This document shows positions 12,030 through 22,364 of a DNA stretch of 64,000 nucleotides, in pieces (positions within the stretch are counted from its first letter, which is position 1; the number at the start of each line of letters is the position of its first letter). The notes beneath the pieces were generated by a model that made no database searches, was not told where the DNA came from, and was given only the letters and a program-made list of their open reading frames with translations. The stretch spans positions 3,494,118-3,558,117 of the forward strand of contig JABACO010000017.1 in the NCBI GenBank assembly GCA_013339895.1. Direction: 5' to 3'. A program made the position numbers and the translations under genes. The DNA is from Ephydatia muelleri. Its lineage: Eukaryota > Porifera > Demospongiae > Spongillida > Spongillidae.

Positions 12030-12933
12030 GATACACAAATCTCAGGTTTGATATGAAGAAGAGGGTGGAGTTTCCTGCTTATTACAGGGTTAAGCAACAC
12101 AAGAATTTCATCACTCCTCAGATAGATTCACTTAGCGAGGTCATGGGTGTTCATTTACTCTGGTAGCATCTGTGCACATACACTTTAAACGACTAATAAC
12201 ACTGCTGGGCATTGCATTGCAACCTGGAAGCTGTACAATGGTAGCTAAGGAATGCTTAGATGGATCAGGAAGGCATGCTATACATAACCAGTTAGGGAAT
12301 GTGGAGATCCATAATATGAGAATCTGGATGTGGGTACCTTTAAGTCAAGGTGAATGCAATGAGGTGTGGGTTGAAGGTGCACCATGCAGCCCTGATGCAG
12401 CTAGGCCAATTATGATCACCATGGGTAAAGAAAACAGTGAACTGCTTGCGAAGATCGTTCCTCCAGTTGATGTAGAAATCGGTGATGTACAGCAGAATGG
12501 TGTTACTGTAGAGGATAATGGTAAAAAGTATACATTAAAAATAGAATTTCATCGCTCAATGTCAGAAGCTGTGATTAGGAAGAGGTACGGGATTCTGCGT
12601 TCTGTGTCCTTTCTCAGCTGATGAAGCAGTTTTACCGACCAGATTAAGGATGGCATTGAGACATTGAATGCCTTGTATGAAAATTTAGCAGATGATGACA
12701 AAGGAGTTAAAAAACATCAAGGGGATTGCAAGAACAGAATGGGACTAACCCAGAATCCAATCTCTGCATACAATGTTGCTACATTCCCTATATTGCATGC
12801 ATTGCTAAGGGGTTTAGATTACTGTCTAAAAGTAACTTATAAGCTTAATGCAGGATTCACAAGCTGGAAAGAGGACCAGAAGCAGAAAATGAAGACTACC
12901 CAGCATGCCAACTTGTCTGATGTAATAACATGA
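12030..12933 (+). pseudogene. RAG1/Transib-like transposase remnant
   Basis: Three plus-strand frames follow one another. The first (about 12035-12167) reads MKKRVEFPAYYRVKQHKN and ends GVHLLW. The second (12172-12621) has KECLDGSGRHAIHNQLGN, corresponding to the first catalytic Asp region of RAG1-like proteins, then SPDAARPIMITMGKENSELL, aligning with the RAG1 block around PLCLMLADES. Shifted by one base at about 12590, SAFCVLS matches the CxxC/D region around the second catalytic Asp, with Ser where Cys is usual. The third frame (from about 12645) has IKDGIETLNALYENL and ILHALLRGLDYCLKVTYKLN before it stops at 12933. The C-terminal Glu region is missing. RAG1-like and Transib proteins are cut-and-paste transposases related to V(D)J recombinase. 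Seen: residues and frame breaks. Inferred from remembered family motifs: the assignment. Confidence 0.55.
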
Positions 12934-13192
12934 TTATGGATTAAGTCTGATTGTATAGTTCAAAGCTATCAACATGCTATCAAATGCACATTTTGTGGTT
13001 AGGAGCACAATGTCCGGTCTTGTACACAAAAGCATGCAAGATCAAGTTGCTTCTCTTTGGAAGAACATCTACTTGCCTGCATGTTTGCAGATGATCAGGA
13101 TCAGGAGACAGGAACATAATCAGAACTTTGTCAGCATGCAGCATTCACACCATATTTGTTAATTCTTGATTTGATTTTTATGTAGTAGGGTT

Positions 13193-13880
13193 CATATATG
13201 GAACGTTCTATACGAAAATGGGTCTTGTGGATTTCATTTTATAACATAAAATTTAAATCGATATATCTTCCATAATATTAACGCTATCGGGTTCCTATTT
13301 TTAACACAACATACCACACCATTACTATATGTGAAAATTCATTTTAGTGTCTTACACATGCGGGGTACCGACGTTACAAGGTCCGATACCCCGTAGGGTT
13401 CAAAACGGCCACATCTTCAGGTAGCATATGCAAGAAATTGCATATTTCCCGGGCGTTACGCGCCATTAACGTATTACGACTGGCTTCGAGGACGTCCTCG
13501 TAATACGTTAATGGCGCGTAACGCCCGGGAAATATGCAATTTAATTGCACACTTGTATCTCCATAATGGATAAAGCAAACATTAACGAACAGTACAAATC
13601 AATAGCGGTAGGACCCTTCTACATAGGTATCTATTTTGAACCGATTTGGACACTCCTACCTGAAGATGTGGCCGTTTTGAACCCTACGGGGTATCGGACC
13701 TTGTAACGTCGGTACCCCGCATGTGTAAGACACCAAAATGGATTTTCACATATAGTAATGGTGTGGAATTATGTGTTAAAAATGGGAACCCGATAGTGTT
13801 AATATGACGGAAGATATATCGATTTATGTTATAAAATGAAATCCACAAGACCCATTTTCGTATAGAACATTCCATATATG
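13193..13880. repeat. Foldback element 1 (about 690 bp palindrome)
   Basis: The left arm starts CATATATGGAACGTTCTATA and the right arm ends with its reverse complement at 13880. The arms share GGGGTACCGACGTTACAAGG, AACCCTACGGGGTATCGGAC and a GC-rich core (CCCGGGCGTTACGCGCC) around a short loop near 13480-13500. No coding capacity. Internal words are related to the neighbouring element and to the arm at 6047, so all belong to one superfamily. Confidence 0.9.
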
Positions 13881-14698
13881 GGACAGTTTCCGAGAAAACT
13901 TCCTATGTTTTATAGCAATATAAAATAATTGTGTTATAACGTTTGAATCGCTATATAGTCCGAACGGTAAAGGTTATAGGCTTCCTATTTTCAACACTTC
14001 ATACTACACCATTGCTCTATGGTGAAGTACATTTTGGTGTCTTGCACTTGCTCCATACCAGCATTGCAACGTTTGATACCCCACCTGGTTCAAACCCAAC
14101 ATAACTTTCTGTAGGAGTAATCAAATTGCTTCAAATTCGGTTTGTAGATAGTGAGGTCCTATACCTATCTATTTGTTCTGTTCGTTAATTTTTATACTAT
14201 CCGTTACGGAGATACAGTTGATCAAACTATGTGCACTTTTTCCCGCTCGATACGCGCCAGTGATATAATCACCGCCTCCCATACATTGAGCGGGACGCGA
14301 TTTGCCCAAATCATTGGCGCGAATCGAGCGGGAAAAAGTGCACGTAGTTTGTTCAACTGTATCTCCGTAACGGATGGCATAAAAATTAACGAACAGAATA
14401 GGTAGATAGGTATAGGACCTCTCTATCTACAAACCGAATTTGAAGAGATTTGATTACTCCTACAGAAAGTTATGTTGGGTTTGAACCAGGTGGGGTATAG
14501 AACGTTGCAATGCTGGCACGGAGCAAGTGCAAGATACCAAAATGTATTTCACCATAGAGAAATGGTGTAGTATGAAGTCATGAAAATAGGAAGTCGATAG
14601 CCTTTACCGTTCGGACTTTATAGCGATTCAAACGTTATAACTCGATTATTTTATAATGTTATAAAACATAGGAAGTTTTCTCGGAAACTGTCCCATAT
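13875..14698. repeat. Foldback element 2 (about 820 bp palindrome)
   Basis: The left terminus TATATGGGACAGTTTCCGAG is mirrored at 14698. The arms share TGGTTCAAACCCAACATAAC, ACGGAGATACAG and TTCCCGCTCGAT, and the loop is near 14275-14290. It directly abuts foldback 1, sharing the CATATATGG junction, which suggests that one inserted at the end of the other. The 84-codon frame at 14151 crosses the loop and is not a gene. Confidence 0.9.
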
Positions 14699-15089
14699 AG
14701 TGTTACTTTTTTAACTTCACTAGTGTAAAACTAATAAGGATGTCTGCAAACATTTAGCACTGTGCTACAAGTTGGATATACGATAGTGTATACTCTGCGT
14801 ATATGCTAAATATACATATGAATATACACATGCTACACGCAAAGAATACGCATTAGTATATTTTGCGGATAGAACCAGAATCTCATGTCGTATATTTTGC
14901 GTATACTCGATACTATCACGTGCGCTTATTATGGGTTTGTTAACATATGTCTCCGTGCACCATGTCCGCTTCCGTACTCAGCACATATTTGGAAACGTCT
15001 CCGAATCTGTTCACTGTATACTAGCTTGTTTCTATTTGTGTACTCATGATCAAATTTATAATAAAATTATCAATACAATCGATAAAAGA
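14699..15089. repeat. AT-rich spacer with TIR-like block
   Basis: At 14756-14800 the sequence CACTGTGC, about 14 bp, then ATACGATAGTGTATA is mirrored in reverse complement near 19850-19895 (TATACGCTATCGTATAC, then GCACAGTG). Several further TATACGC / GCGTATA words follow on both sides. This may mark the ends of a 5.1-kb element, or only an AT-rich repeat family. No gene seen. Confidence 0.3.
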
Positions 15090-16105
15090 AAACATAAAAT
15101 GCGTTATAACGTTCAAGCTTTCTCTCGAATCATCCAGGGTTGTGCAGTTGGTGGACTGGATGCGTCTAAGAGCGGTCCTTCAACTCTCTGCTTCTATGGA
15201 TGGAGCCTCGAGTTGCTAGTTCCTTTTATTCGTTCATCCAAGTCATCAATCAAGTCATTTAGCGTGTCAGAACGTCACAACGGACGGCGACGTTGTAGAG
15301 TTTGAGCGTTCTGGTCGTCGCTCTCCTCTTCTGACATCATTGTAGGCTTGATGTCCCCCATAACTGCTTCTCTTCTTCTATCAGCATTTGGCACCCTTTC
15401 TCCCACAACTACGCCACAATAGCCTTTCTTCTGTCTGCATAACAAACCTTTTTACCAAATGCTACAGCAGGAAAAGAGCATAACAAGACATAGGTAGGAC
15501 GTACGCTGTTGAGCTTAATAGCCTTCAATTACCCTGAGTTCGCTTGTACCACCTAGTAAAAGGAGGATATGGTGGTAGGGTGAATAAATAGGATTATGAA
15601 TTTAAAAGGCTCTACCTTTAACTGTAGCGACAATAGCGTGAAGGTCTTCATCGAACTCTGCCGCGATACATGGTCGTGATTGCGTTAGAAAAAAGCGCAC
15701 AATCGCTTACCTTTCATCAAGCCGAACTGAAGTGCTGATCTTCCTTCTGACTGCTAGAATTCTGAAATATGCCTTACCTATATTTCAGTGGGGCTTCCAC
15801 CATATCCTTGCGATGCAATACAGCTTCATCGATGTGTCTTAGTATATCAGCGACGACTTGCTATTCCATGGCCGGTGAACTTACCTGAAATCCAAGTCCG
15901 CGGACGCTGCGCTGTCCTGGCAATTTGCCGGGTGAGGCATCGTCAAAATGTCTTGGCATAAACAAAATGGTTTACGAACTATGAACATCTCAATATACTT
16001 TTGGACTAACCTGACGTCCGTCATCCAGTTCTTTCTGGTGTGCTGGCAGCTGCCTGATATCCCTGCGACCTCGATCGCCCACTCCGCGTGGTAGTTTGGC
16101 GCCAA
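15090..16105 (-). pseudogene. Unrecognised multi-exon gene, probably decayed
   Basis: The minus strand shows phase-compatible exons. One ends at 16011 (NWMTDV, donor AG|GTTAGT). The next ends at 15885 (FDDASPGKLPGQRSVRGLGF). Then 15860-15778 (QVVADILRHIDEAVLHRKDM, donor AG|GTAAGG) and 15761-15711 (ILAVRRKISTSVRLDE, donor AG|GTAAGC). The last two join in perfect phase. Further down, FDEDLHAIVATVK (about 15650-15613) and a long acidic region (about 15400-15090) with GDIKPTMMSEEESDD and RSDTLNDLIDDLDERIKG continue, but the latter contains in-frame stops at a TGA and a TAG. I do not recognise the family. Short open pieces with clean splice sites suggest a real gene that was recently broken, or one with sequence errors. 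Confidence 0.45.
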
Positions 16106-16863
16106 ATTACTAGTACACTTGTAATTAATTTAATAAGTTTATAAACGTAGTCTACATGTATGACAAATGTCGTTTCAAACTTTCAATTCACTAGATAGTT
16201 TTACTATCTATGGTATCACGTATGTGTGGGGCTTGTGAAGTGCACTAATATTCACGGTAATCCACTTCTGAAGAAACGCGTAGCTGGGTTTGCTAGACTA
16301 TTTTGTAGTTATGAGATTAGCATGCATCGTGCTATTTGTGTTCTGATTGGTAAGACGCTCGGTAGCCGGTTGAAGTTGTGAAGGGTATTCCAGTGTCACG
16401 TAACCACAATGAGCAGCTCAGCTTTCCCATGATGATATACGTATATAATCTATGGCACAAGGTGGGGGCGTGGCATAATAACAAATACAGCCGTCTATAT
16501 AAGTTCGATCAGATGCATAGCTCCTCAAAATGCTTTCTATGCACCGTCACATGGTCTAGAGCCACAAGTGTATGTTGTATGCATCTATACTTGTACATGA
16601 TCAGCCGCTAATAGGTATTAATCATGCACTGAACAAAACATTAATGTGCATGCATTGCATATTATTACTATTAATATTGTTATTTTATGTTTATGAATCT
16701 TACAACTGCGCATGCATCATGTAGGATGCAAACCTTGAGGTGTTGTTCTAACTGTGCCGGCATTAATTCATAATTCGATACATGCGAAATGAATGCACGC
16801 GCGTTCTTTATTTTTATACATGATTCAATCCGATATGTGCTATGTGAGAGAGCTGTGATAATC
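16106..16863. other. No gene recognised
   Basis: AT-rich sequence upstream of the unrecognised minus-strand gene. It could hold that gene's promoter or first exon. No clear motif or repeat seen. Confidence 0.4.
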
Positions 16864-17125
16864 ATGACCCAAGTAGAAAGTCATTCAGAACTGCTGCTTC
16901 TATGTTTATGCATACTTATCACATGGTATACGCATTGAAACATGCTTTGTTGGGATTTTAAAACAGGCATTCAGGTGTTCCTGGGTACCCGATCGCGAGC
17001 CCCTTTTCCTTTTGCATGTGATGATCATGACCCATGTAGAAAGCCATTCTGAACTGTTTCCCCTATGTTTACACATACCTATTACATGGTATAGCCATTG
17101 AAACATGATTGGTTGGGATGTTAAT
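16864..17125. repeat. Two diverged direct copies of a ~100-bp unit
   Basis: TGACCCAAGTAGAAAGTCAT...ATGCTTTGTTGGG at 16864-16955 recurs as TGACCCATGTAGAAAGCCAT...ATGATTGGTTGGG at 17028-17120, with about 85 percent identity by eye. The open frames over it are incidental. Confidence 0.75.
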
Positions 17126-17461
17126 ATTTATAATTGATGTTCCATTAACTCTCATTTTGGTCTTTCTCAGGGACTGTAGGTTTATACTGAGGTGTTCACA
17201 TCTTTATATTAGGCTGTTCTAAGTGTTGAAGGTCGTAACAATCTCATTGTAATGTCCATGAACCATGTGATGGTAATGACCACGATACTAAAGTTACACA
17301 TGTGTTAATCAATATGTACATATATACACGCATGTGCTGATGTACAATGATGATGGTCTGGTGTCAATAGTGGTGTGATGTCAAAGCTTCCTTGCCCTTT
17401 AAAGTAGCCAGCCATGATGTCCTGAATTGAGACAGAATATAGGGCTCAATTCCACATTTGA

Positions 17462-18533
17462 ACAGAAACACTATGACTCACGTGGCGGTAACGCCCACTT
17501 CCGGTCACAGGCTCATCTTGGGGATGGGTCACTCTCTTCACCCTGCAATGTGGACTGTCGTGGTGAGATGCTGCTCTGAATTGTGACAGAATTTAGAGCT
17601 GAATTTCACATTTTAACAGAGACACTATGACTCACGTGGCGGTAACGCCCACTTCCGGTCACAGGCTCATCTTGGGGGTGGGTCACTCTCTGCACCCTGC
17701 AATGTGGACTGTCGTGGTGACATGCTGCTCTGAATTGTGACAGAATTTAGAGCTCAATTTCACATTTTAACAGAGACACTATGACTCACGTGGCGGTAAC
17801 GCCCACAGGCTCATCTTGGGGATGGGTCACTCTCTTCACCCTGCAATGTGGACTGTCGCGGTGACATGCTGCTCTGAATTGTGGCAGAATTTAGAGCTCA
17901 ATTTCACATTTTAACAGAGACACTATGGCTCACGTGGCGGTAACGCCCACTTCCGGTCACAGGCTCATCTTGGGGGTGGGTCACTCTCTGCACCCTGCAA
18001 TGTGGACTGTCGTGGTGACATGCTGCTCTGAATTGTGACAGAATTTAGAGCTCAATTTCACATTTTAACAGAGACACTATGACTCACGTGGCGGTAACGC
18101 CCACTTCCGGTCACAGGCTCATCTTGGGGGTGGGTCACTCTCTTCACCTTGCAATGTGGACTGTCGTGGTGACATGCTGCTCTGAATTGTGACAGAATTT
18201 AGAGCTGAATTTCACATTTTAACAGAGACACTATGACTCACGTGGCGGTAACGCCCACTTCCGGTCACAGGCTCATCTTGGGGGTGGGTCACTCTCTGCA
18301 CCCTGCAATGTGGACTGTCGTGGTGACATGCTGCTCTGAATTGTGACAGAATTTAGAGCTCAATTTCACATTTTAACAGAGACACTATGACTCACGTGGC
18401 GGTAACGCCCACTTCCGGTCACAGGCTCATCTTGGGGGTGGGTCACTCTCGTCACCCTGCAATGTGGACTGTCGTGGTGACATGCTGCTCTGAATTGTGA
18501 CAGAATTTAGAGCTCAATTTCACATTTTGAATG
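17462..18533. repeat. Satellite array: seven copies of a 155-bp unit
   Basis: Copies start near 17468, 17623, 17776, 17918, 18073, 18228 and 18383. Each carries CACTATGACTCACGTGGCGG, TAACGCCCACTTCCGGTCAC, CAATGTGGACTGTCGTGGTG and CTCTGAATTGTGACAGAATT. The period is 155 bp except for the third copy, which has lost about 13 bp (TTCCGGTCACAGG region). Copies differ by only a few bases (TCTTCACC versus TCTGCACC), so amplification is recent or the array is being homogenised. No open frame runs through it. Confidence 0.97.
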
Positions 18534-18535
18534 TG

Positions 18536-18945
18536 AACGTGAAGCAAACCACTCATACCCATCAGTCACTTGACCCCTACCATTGGGGTGGGAGCTTAAA
18601 CAGCAAACCTTGCATCACATACACTTGAATGTGCAGACATGAAAGTTTGTCATTAGAAGCAAACCACTCACCTGAGATAGCTATACCCATCAGTGTCACC
18701 ATCAGACAGTCACATCCCCATTAGAGTCACATGACCTCTACTTGACCGGGTGACAACTCTGACCAATTTATACACCAAACCATGTGTCACATATCTACAC
18801 AGATAGACATGAAAGGTTGTAAATTGCATTATTAAATGCAAACCACTCACTTTAGATAGCCACACCCATCAGAGTCACATGACTCTTAGGAGACAATTGG
18901 GGTGACAACTCGACCAATTTGAAGCATATACACCAAACCTAGCCA
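18536..18945. repeat. Degenerate repeats beside the satellite
   Basis: The words GCAAACCACTCA, GATAGC(T/C)A(T/C)ACCCATCAG, TCACATGAC and GGTGACAACTC recur at irregular spacing (near 18546, 18660 and 18838). It looks like an older, decayed tandem array flanking the 155-bp satellite. Confidence 0.7.
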
Positions 18946-19265
18946 GGAGATGGGCGAGGGGTGGGGATGGGGGGGTTGTTGGGTCGGGTCGGTCGAACGA
19001 CCCCCTCCCGACGACTACCATCCACTACAAGTTATATATAGAAATGGACGGCTCCCGGGTGTGGTACTAGGCTGCCATAACTCGGACCTGAAGCGCCCCT
19101 TCCCCTCCATTGGCCCAGTTGTGAATCCACCGCTCGCTATAAGTCGAGTCCCAAACAGAACGATGTCGACACCCCGGCCACTTTCAAGTGGCTGGCTATG
19201 TATGATCCTGCATTGTCCGAATCGAATATTACGCATGTGGTCCCACTACAGCTTATAATTCTGGC
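18946..19265. other. GC-rich island, no gene recognised
   Basis: About 320 bp of clearly higher GC than its AT-rich surroundings. A 102-codon plus-strand frame and a 73-codon minus-strand frame overlap here. Neither shows a motif, a start context or a splice site I trust, so this is left as an unexplained composition feature. Confidence 0.4.
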
Positions 19266-21289
19266 ATCAAAACTATCCTATTTTAACTGATCACATACCT
19301 TGTAAATTTTTAGTTGAAGGTATAGGTATTCGAATTTAAACCATCAAAATAGTTATAGGGTTATTAAGAAATTTAATGTTTTAAATTTGATAATTCATAT
19401 CTACGTGGATATCGAGCATACTGCCTACGACTCGCGCTACGAGTCTTCATACGATTCTTGATATTTGCCTCTTGATCCAAGTCTATAGAGGCGTTCCCAT
19501 GCTGGCAACTACCAATTCCTTTAATACCGACTACGAATCCGATCCATAAAGTTTTTATTGACCACTACTGTATGTCCACAATGCTCTACGTTCGAAATCA
19601 CATTGGAAACATACAGCCATACATTCTTGATCGAGAGGTTCAAACTTATAATCTGAAGAGTCATATCAAAGTCATTTCTATTTTTACGTAAGTTATCTAA
19701 TTTGCAAATTCATTGTGGTTTGTGTATTCTTAATACTTCGAGAATACGCGCAATGAATAATTGTCACCTGTGGATTCTTAAAATATACCAGGTGGATATT
19801 CGTAATATACACTACCCTTGGTATATTGATGGTATACGCAAAATATACGCAAAAATATACGCTATCGTATACTACGTTTTTTGCACAGTGTAGGATATTT
19901 TAATACTTAATGATACTCAAATGAAATAGAACATGATTATTTAGGTTTGAAATATTTAAAATTTATAATCATTAAACTTGATTAATAATAAACATTTTCT
20001 TGTACACGACCAATTCCCGTCAGTCCTGAACCAGTCCTGCATAACCCGTACCAGTCCTGATTGTCCGGTACCAGTACTGGTATAGGACTTCGGCCCTGTG
20101 TTATTCAGGGTTGTAATTCTGACCATATTGTATACTTAGAAAATTCAATTCAAATGTTGATTAGAAAACCTATTACTTCCTTGTATTTATCCTGAAAAAC
20201 AGGCCTGTTCCAATGCTGTTTGTGTTTAAATGTTTGAATTTAGTGCGCTGGTTGAACTATACATTCTGATGAAAAATGGACCCAGGTTTTAGTGTCACGT
20301 TGGCGTTCATGAAACCACTCCAGATTTAGGCACTTTCCATATAGCTACGTGAATAAACTGGTAAAGTCTGAAAGAGAGCCAATCGTGGGTACATTAACGA
20401 ATAACACAGCTTAGTGCATCTGATGATAGTCTACCGGACTGGCATTTCAATTTCAGAATGTCACTGTATTCTTAGTCAAACCTAGTCTGGGAACCCGACT
20501 GATGCATCTAGGTAACTATATACCCATCAGGTGCCGCAGTGCCACTGCTGATGTGAAATTATTTATTTTTGCATTATAGGCTACATTTCACCGTTTCTCT
20601 CATGTCCCTTTATATTATTTATTTTGCAAAGCTCACGCCATTTTCTCCCACCTTGCATCCTGCCAACACTTCTTCCTGCCACAAGAGTCAAGTCTTGGCT
20701 AGCAGAAATATTTGTATTTTAAAGTGGTGTATATATGTGTACTTATTTGTATTGCTGTTATACAATTGATAATAAATTTCTATATTATAATTATTATTAT
20801 AAGACATGCATATGTACTCAAACAAGAAACAAAAACCCAGAGCATGGTGTATCCCCATGCCTTTTTGTGCTGTTCAGTTGTAGTGATGTATGATGCTAAG
20901 TGAAGTAATCCTTACCTGGCTGAGTGGAGTTGCTTTAATTTGTACTCGACCTGTATGTAAACTAGTTAAAGTGCATCAGTTACTGATACACTTTTATATA
21001 TGATAGTATTTCGTGACCAGGTACAGAGTAAGTTGCAGGTACAACATACATATACATTGATCTATGCAGGAAGTGCATGGTCTGTCCTGGTGCGCAGGCC
21101 ATGCATGCACAGTGTCTAAATCAGAGCATCACTAAGAAATACCCGGTTCTAGCTGCTTATATTTCCGAATCTTCTTCAGTTGGTTACAGATCAAAAGCAA
21201 GTTAAGTTGCAAAAATGCATGTGATACACATTGTGTTTATGGAATAATGCACCCATATTATTTCAGTACTAGATTAGTAGTGTCCTCAC
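19266..21289. other. AT-rich intergenic stretch, no gene recognised
   Basis: Mostly AT-rich. It contains TATACGC-type words (19730-19895) mirrored at 14.76 kb, and a run of CCAGTCCTG/CCGGTACCAG words (20010-20090) that echo a stretch at 27510-27620. Open frames up to 66 codons show no motif. Confidence 0.4.
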
Positions 21290-22330
21290 TCAGTCCAGCT
21301 CTGCTTCAGTGACATCCTCATGATGCTGATAGTTGATGCCATGGTCTTCGACTATAACACCCCTCCACTCCTCATCATTTAAGGTGGGGAAATGTTCCTC
21401 AATCCATTTGGTGAACTCACAATGCTTTACCTTGCTGCCATCGGAGCCGCATCGGACACATTTTCGCTATGAATGAATATACTGGCTTGTTAACATGATT
21501 GATGCTTTTTGGTATATCAGTATATCTGACTTACGAACAGTGCCAAGTGCTTTTCAGTTACTGTGCTGTCAGCATGAATGTGCTTAACTATACGTTTCGC
21601 TAGCTCTTTAGTAGCTAGCACAGCACACTTCTTATGAGGCGGATTTCCCAGCACCTGAGTTTATAAAAATGTGATAAACAGCAAGATTCTAGTTAAATGA
21701 AATTTGCGGATAACCTTTCGTCTTTCTTCACTTCGTAAGTCCGTCAGTTTAGATTTGCAGTAACGAAGTGCAATCTCATATTTTTTGGTGTGAGAGACAA
21801 TTCATGGCCTAGTATGTTCGCAATTATAGCCTGCAATGCAATTCCGTATAGCATGCATGCATGCATTCAAAGTAGTAGCTAACATTTATACTTTCTTCAG
21901 CTGGAAACCTGGAAACAGTTTCGCAGAAAAGGTTTGATACCGCATTTCTCAATGCAAGCTATACAAAATATACTATATAATGATGTATTCTGCGGTTACC
22001 TCTTTGGGACTTCCCTTTTGGATGAAGTTTTTTTTCTCTAACGATTTCTAAAAATCCTCAAGTTCGGCAAGGACTTTCCCTCAGTTGACCCTCCATTGAG
22101 AAGCGCGCAGCTATTTGTGAACTATTGATTACGTTACAATCTGGTGAAGGGTGAGATGGTCCTGCCACAGAAGAATTTAGGTGGGAAGGTCCGGATGGTG
22201 CTGCGGACGTCCTGCCACAGAAGAATTCAGGTAGGAAAGTCCTGATGGTGCTGCAGACGTTCCTGCACTTGCTGCATCAGTTGATGAGCTATTAGACAAT
22301 GCGGATGGCAAAGATTTATATTAATTGAAA
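21290..22330 (-). CDS. Unrecognised multi-exon gene divergent from the CACTA/Plavaka-like transposase
   Basis: Minus-strand exons: about 22320-22009 (Ser/Ala-rich, with a tandem duplicated block AAPSG...LNSSVAG, then LEIVREKKLHPKGKSQR and a GTAACC donor); about 21958-21897 (LRNAVSNLFCETVSRFPAEE); 21830-21715 (IIANILGHELSLTPK); 21654-21535 (VLGNPPHKKCAVLATKELAK, 40 codons, donor GTAAGT); 21466-21290 (RKCVRCGSDGSKVKHCEFTK, 58 residues, ends EAELD then TGA). The last two exons join in phase 0. The last exon has CVRCG...HC, a possible zinc site. Single-base shortages in an A6 run (about 21780) and a T5 run (about 22050) break the frame, either by decay or by sequencing error. It lies head to head, about 35 bp apart, with the transposase at 22365, so it may be a second gene of that element. 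Function unknown. Confidence 0.5.
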
Positions 22331-22364
22331 CATCTCATTATAAACTTCGTTCCTGCCCAGGGAG

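Noticed and set aside
17462..18533. CRISPR-like array
   Set aside because: The whole 155-bp unit is repeated with no unique spacers, no cas genes are present and the genome is eukaryotic.
18950..19258. 102-codon frame in the GC-rich island
   Set aside because: Low-complexity Gly/Trp/Pro-rich start, no recognisable domain, and open on both strands.
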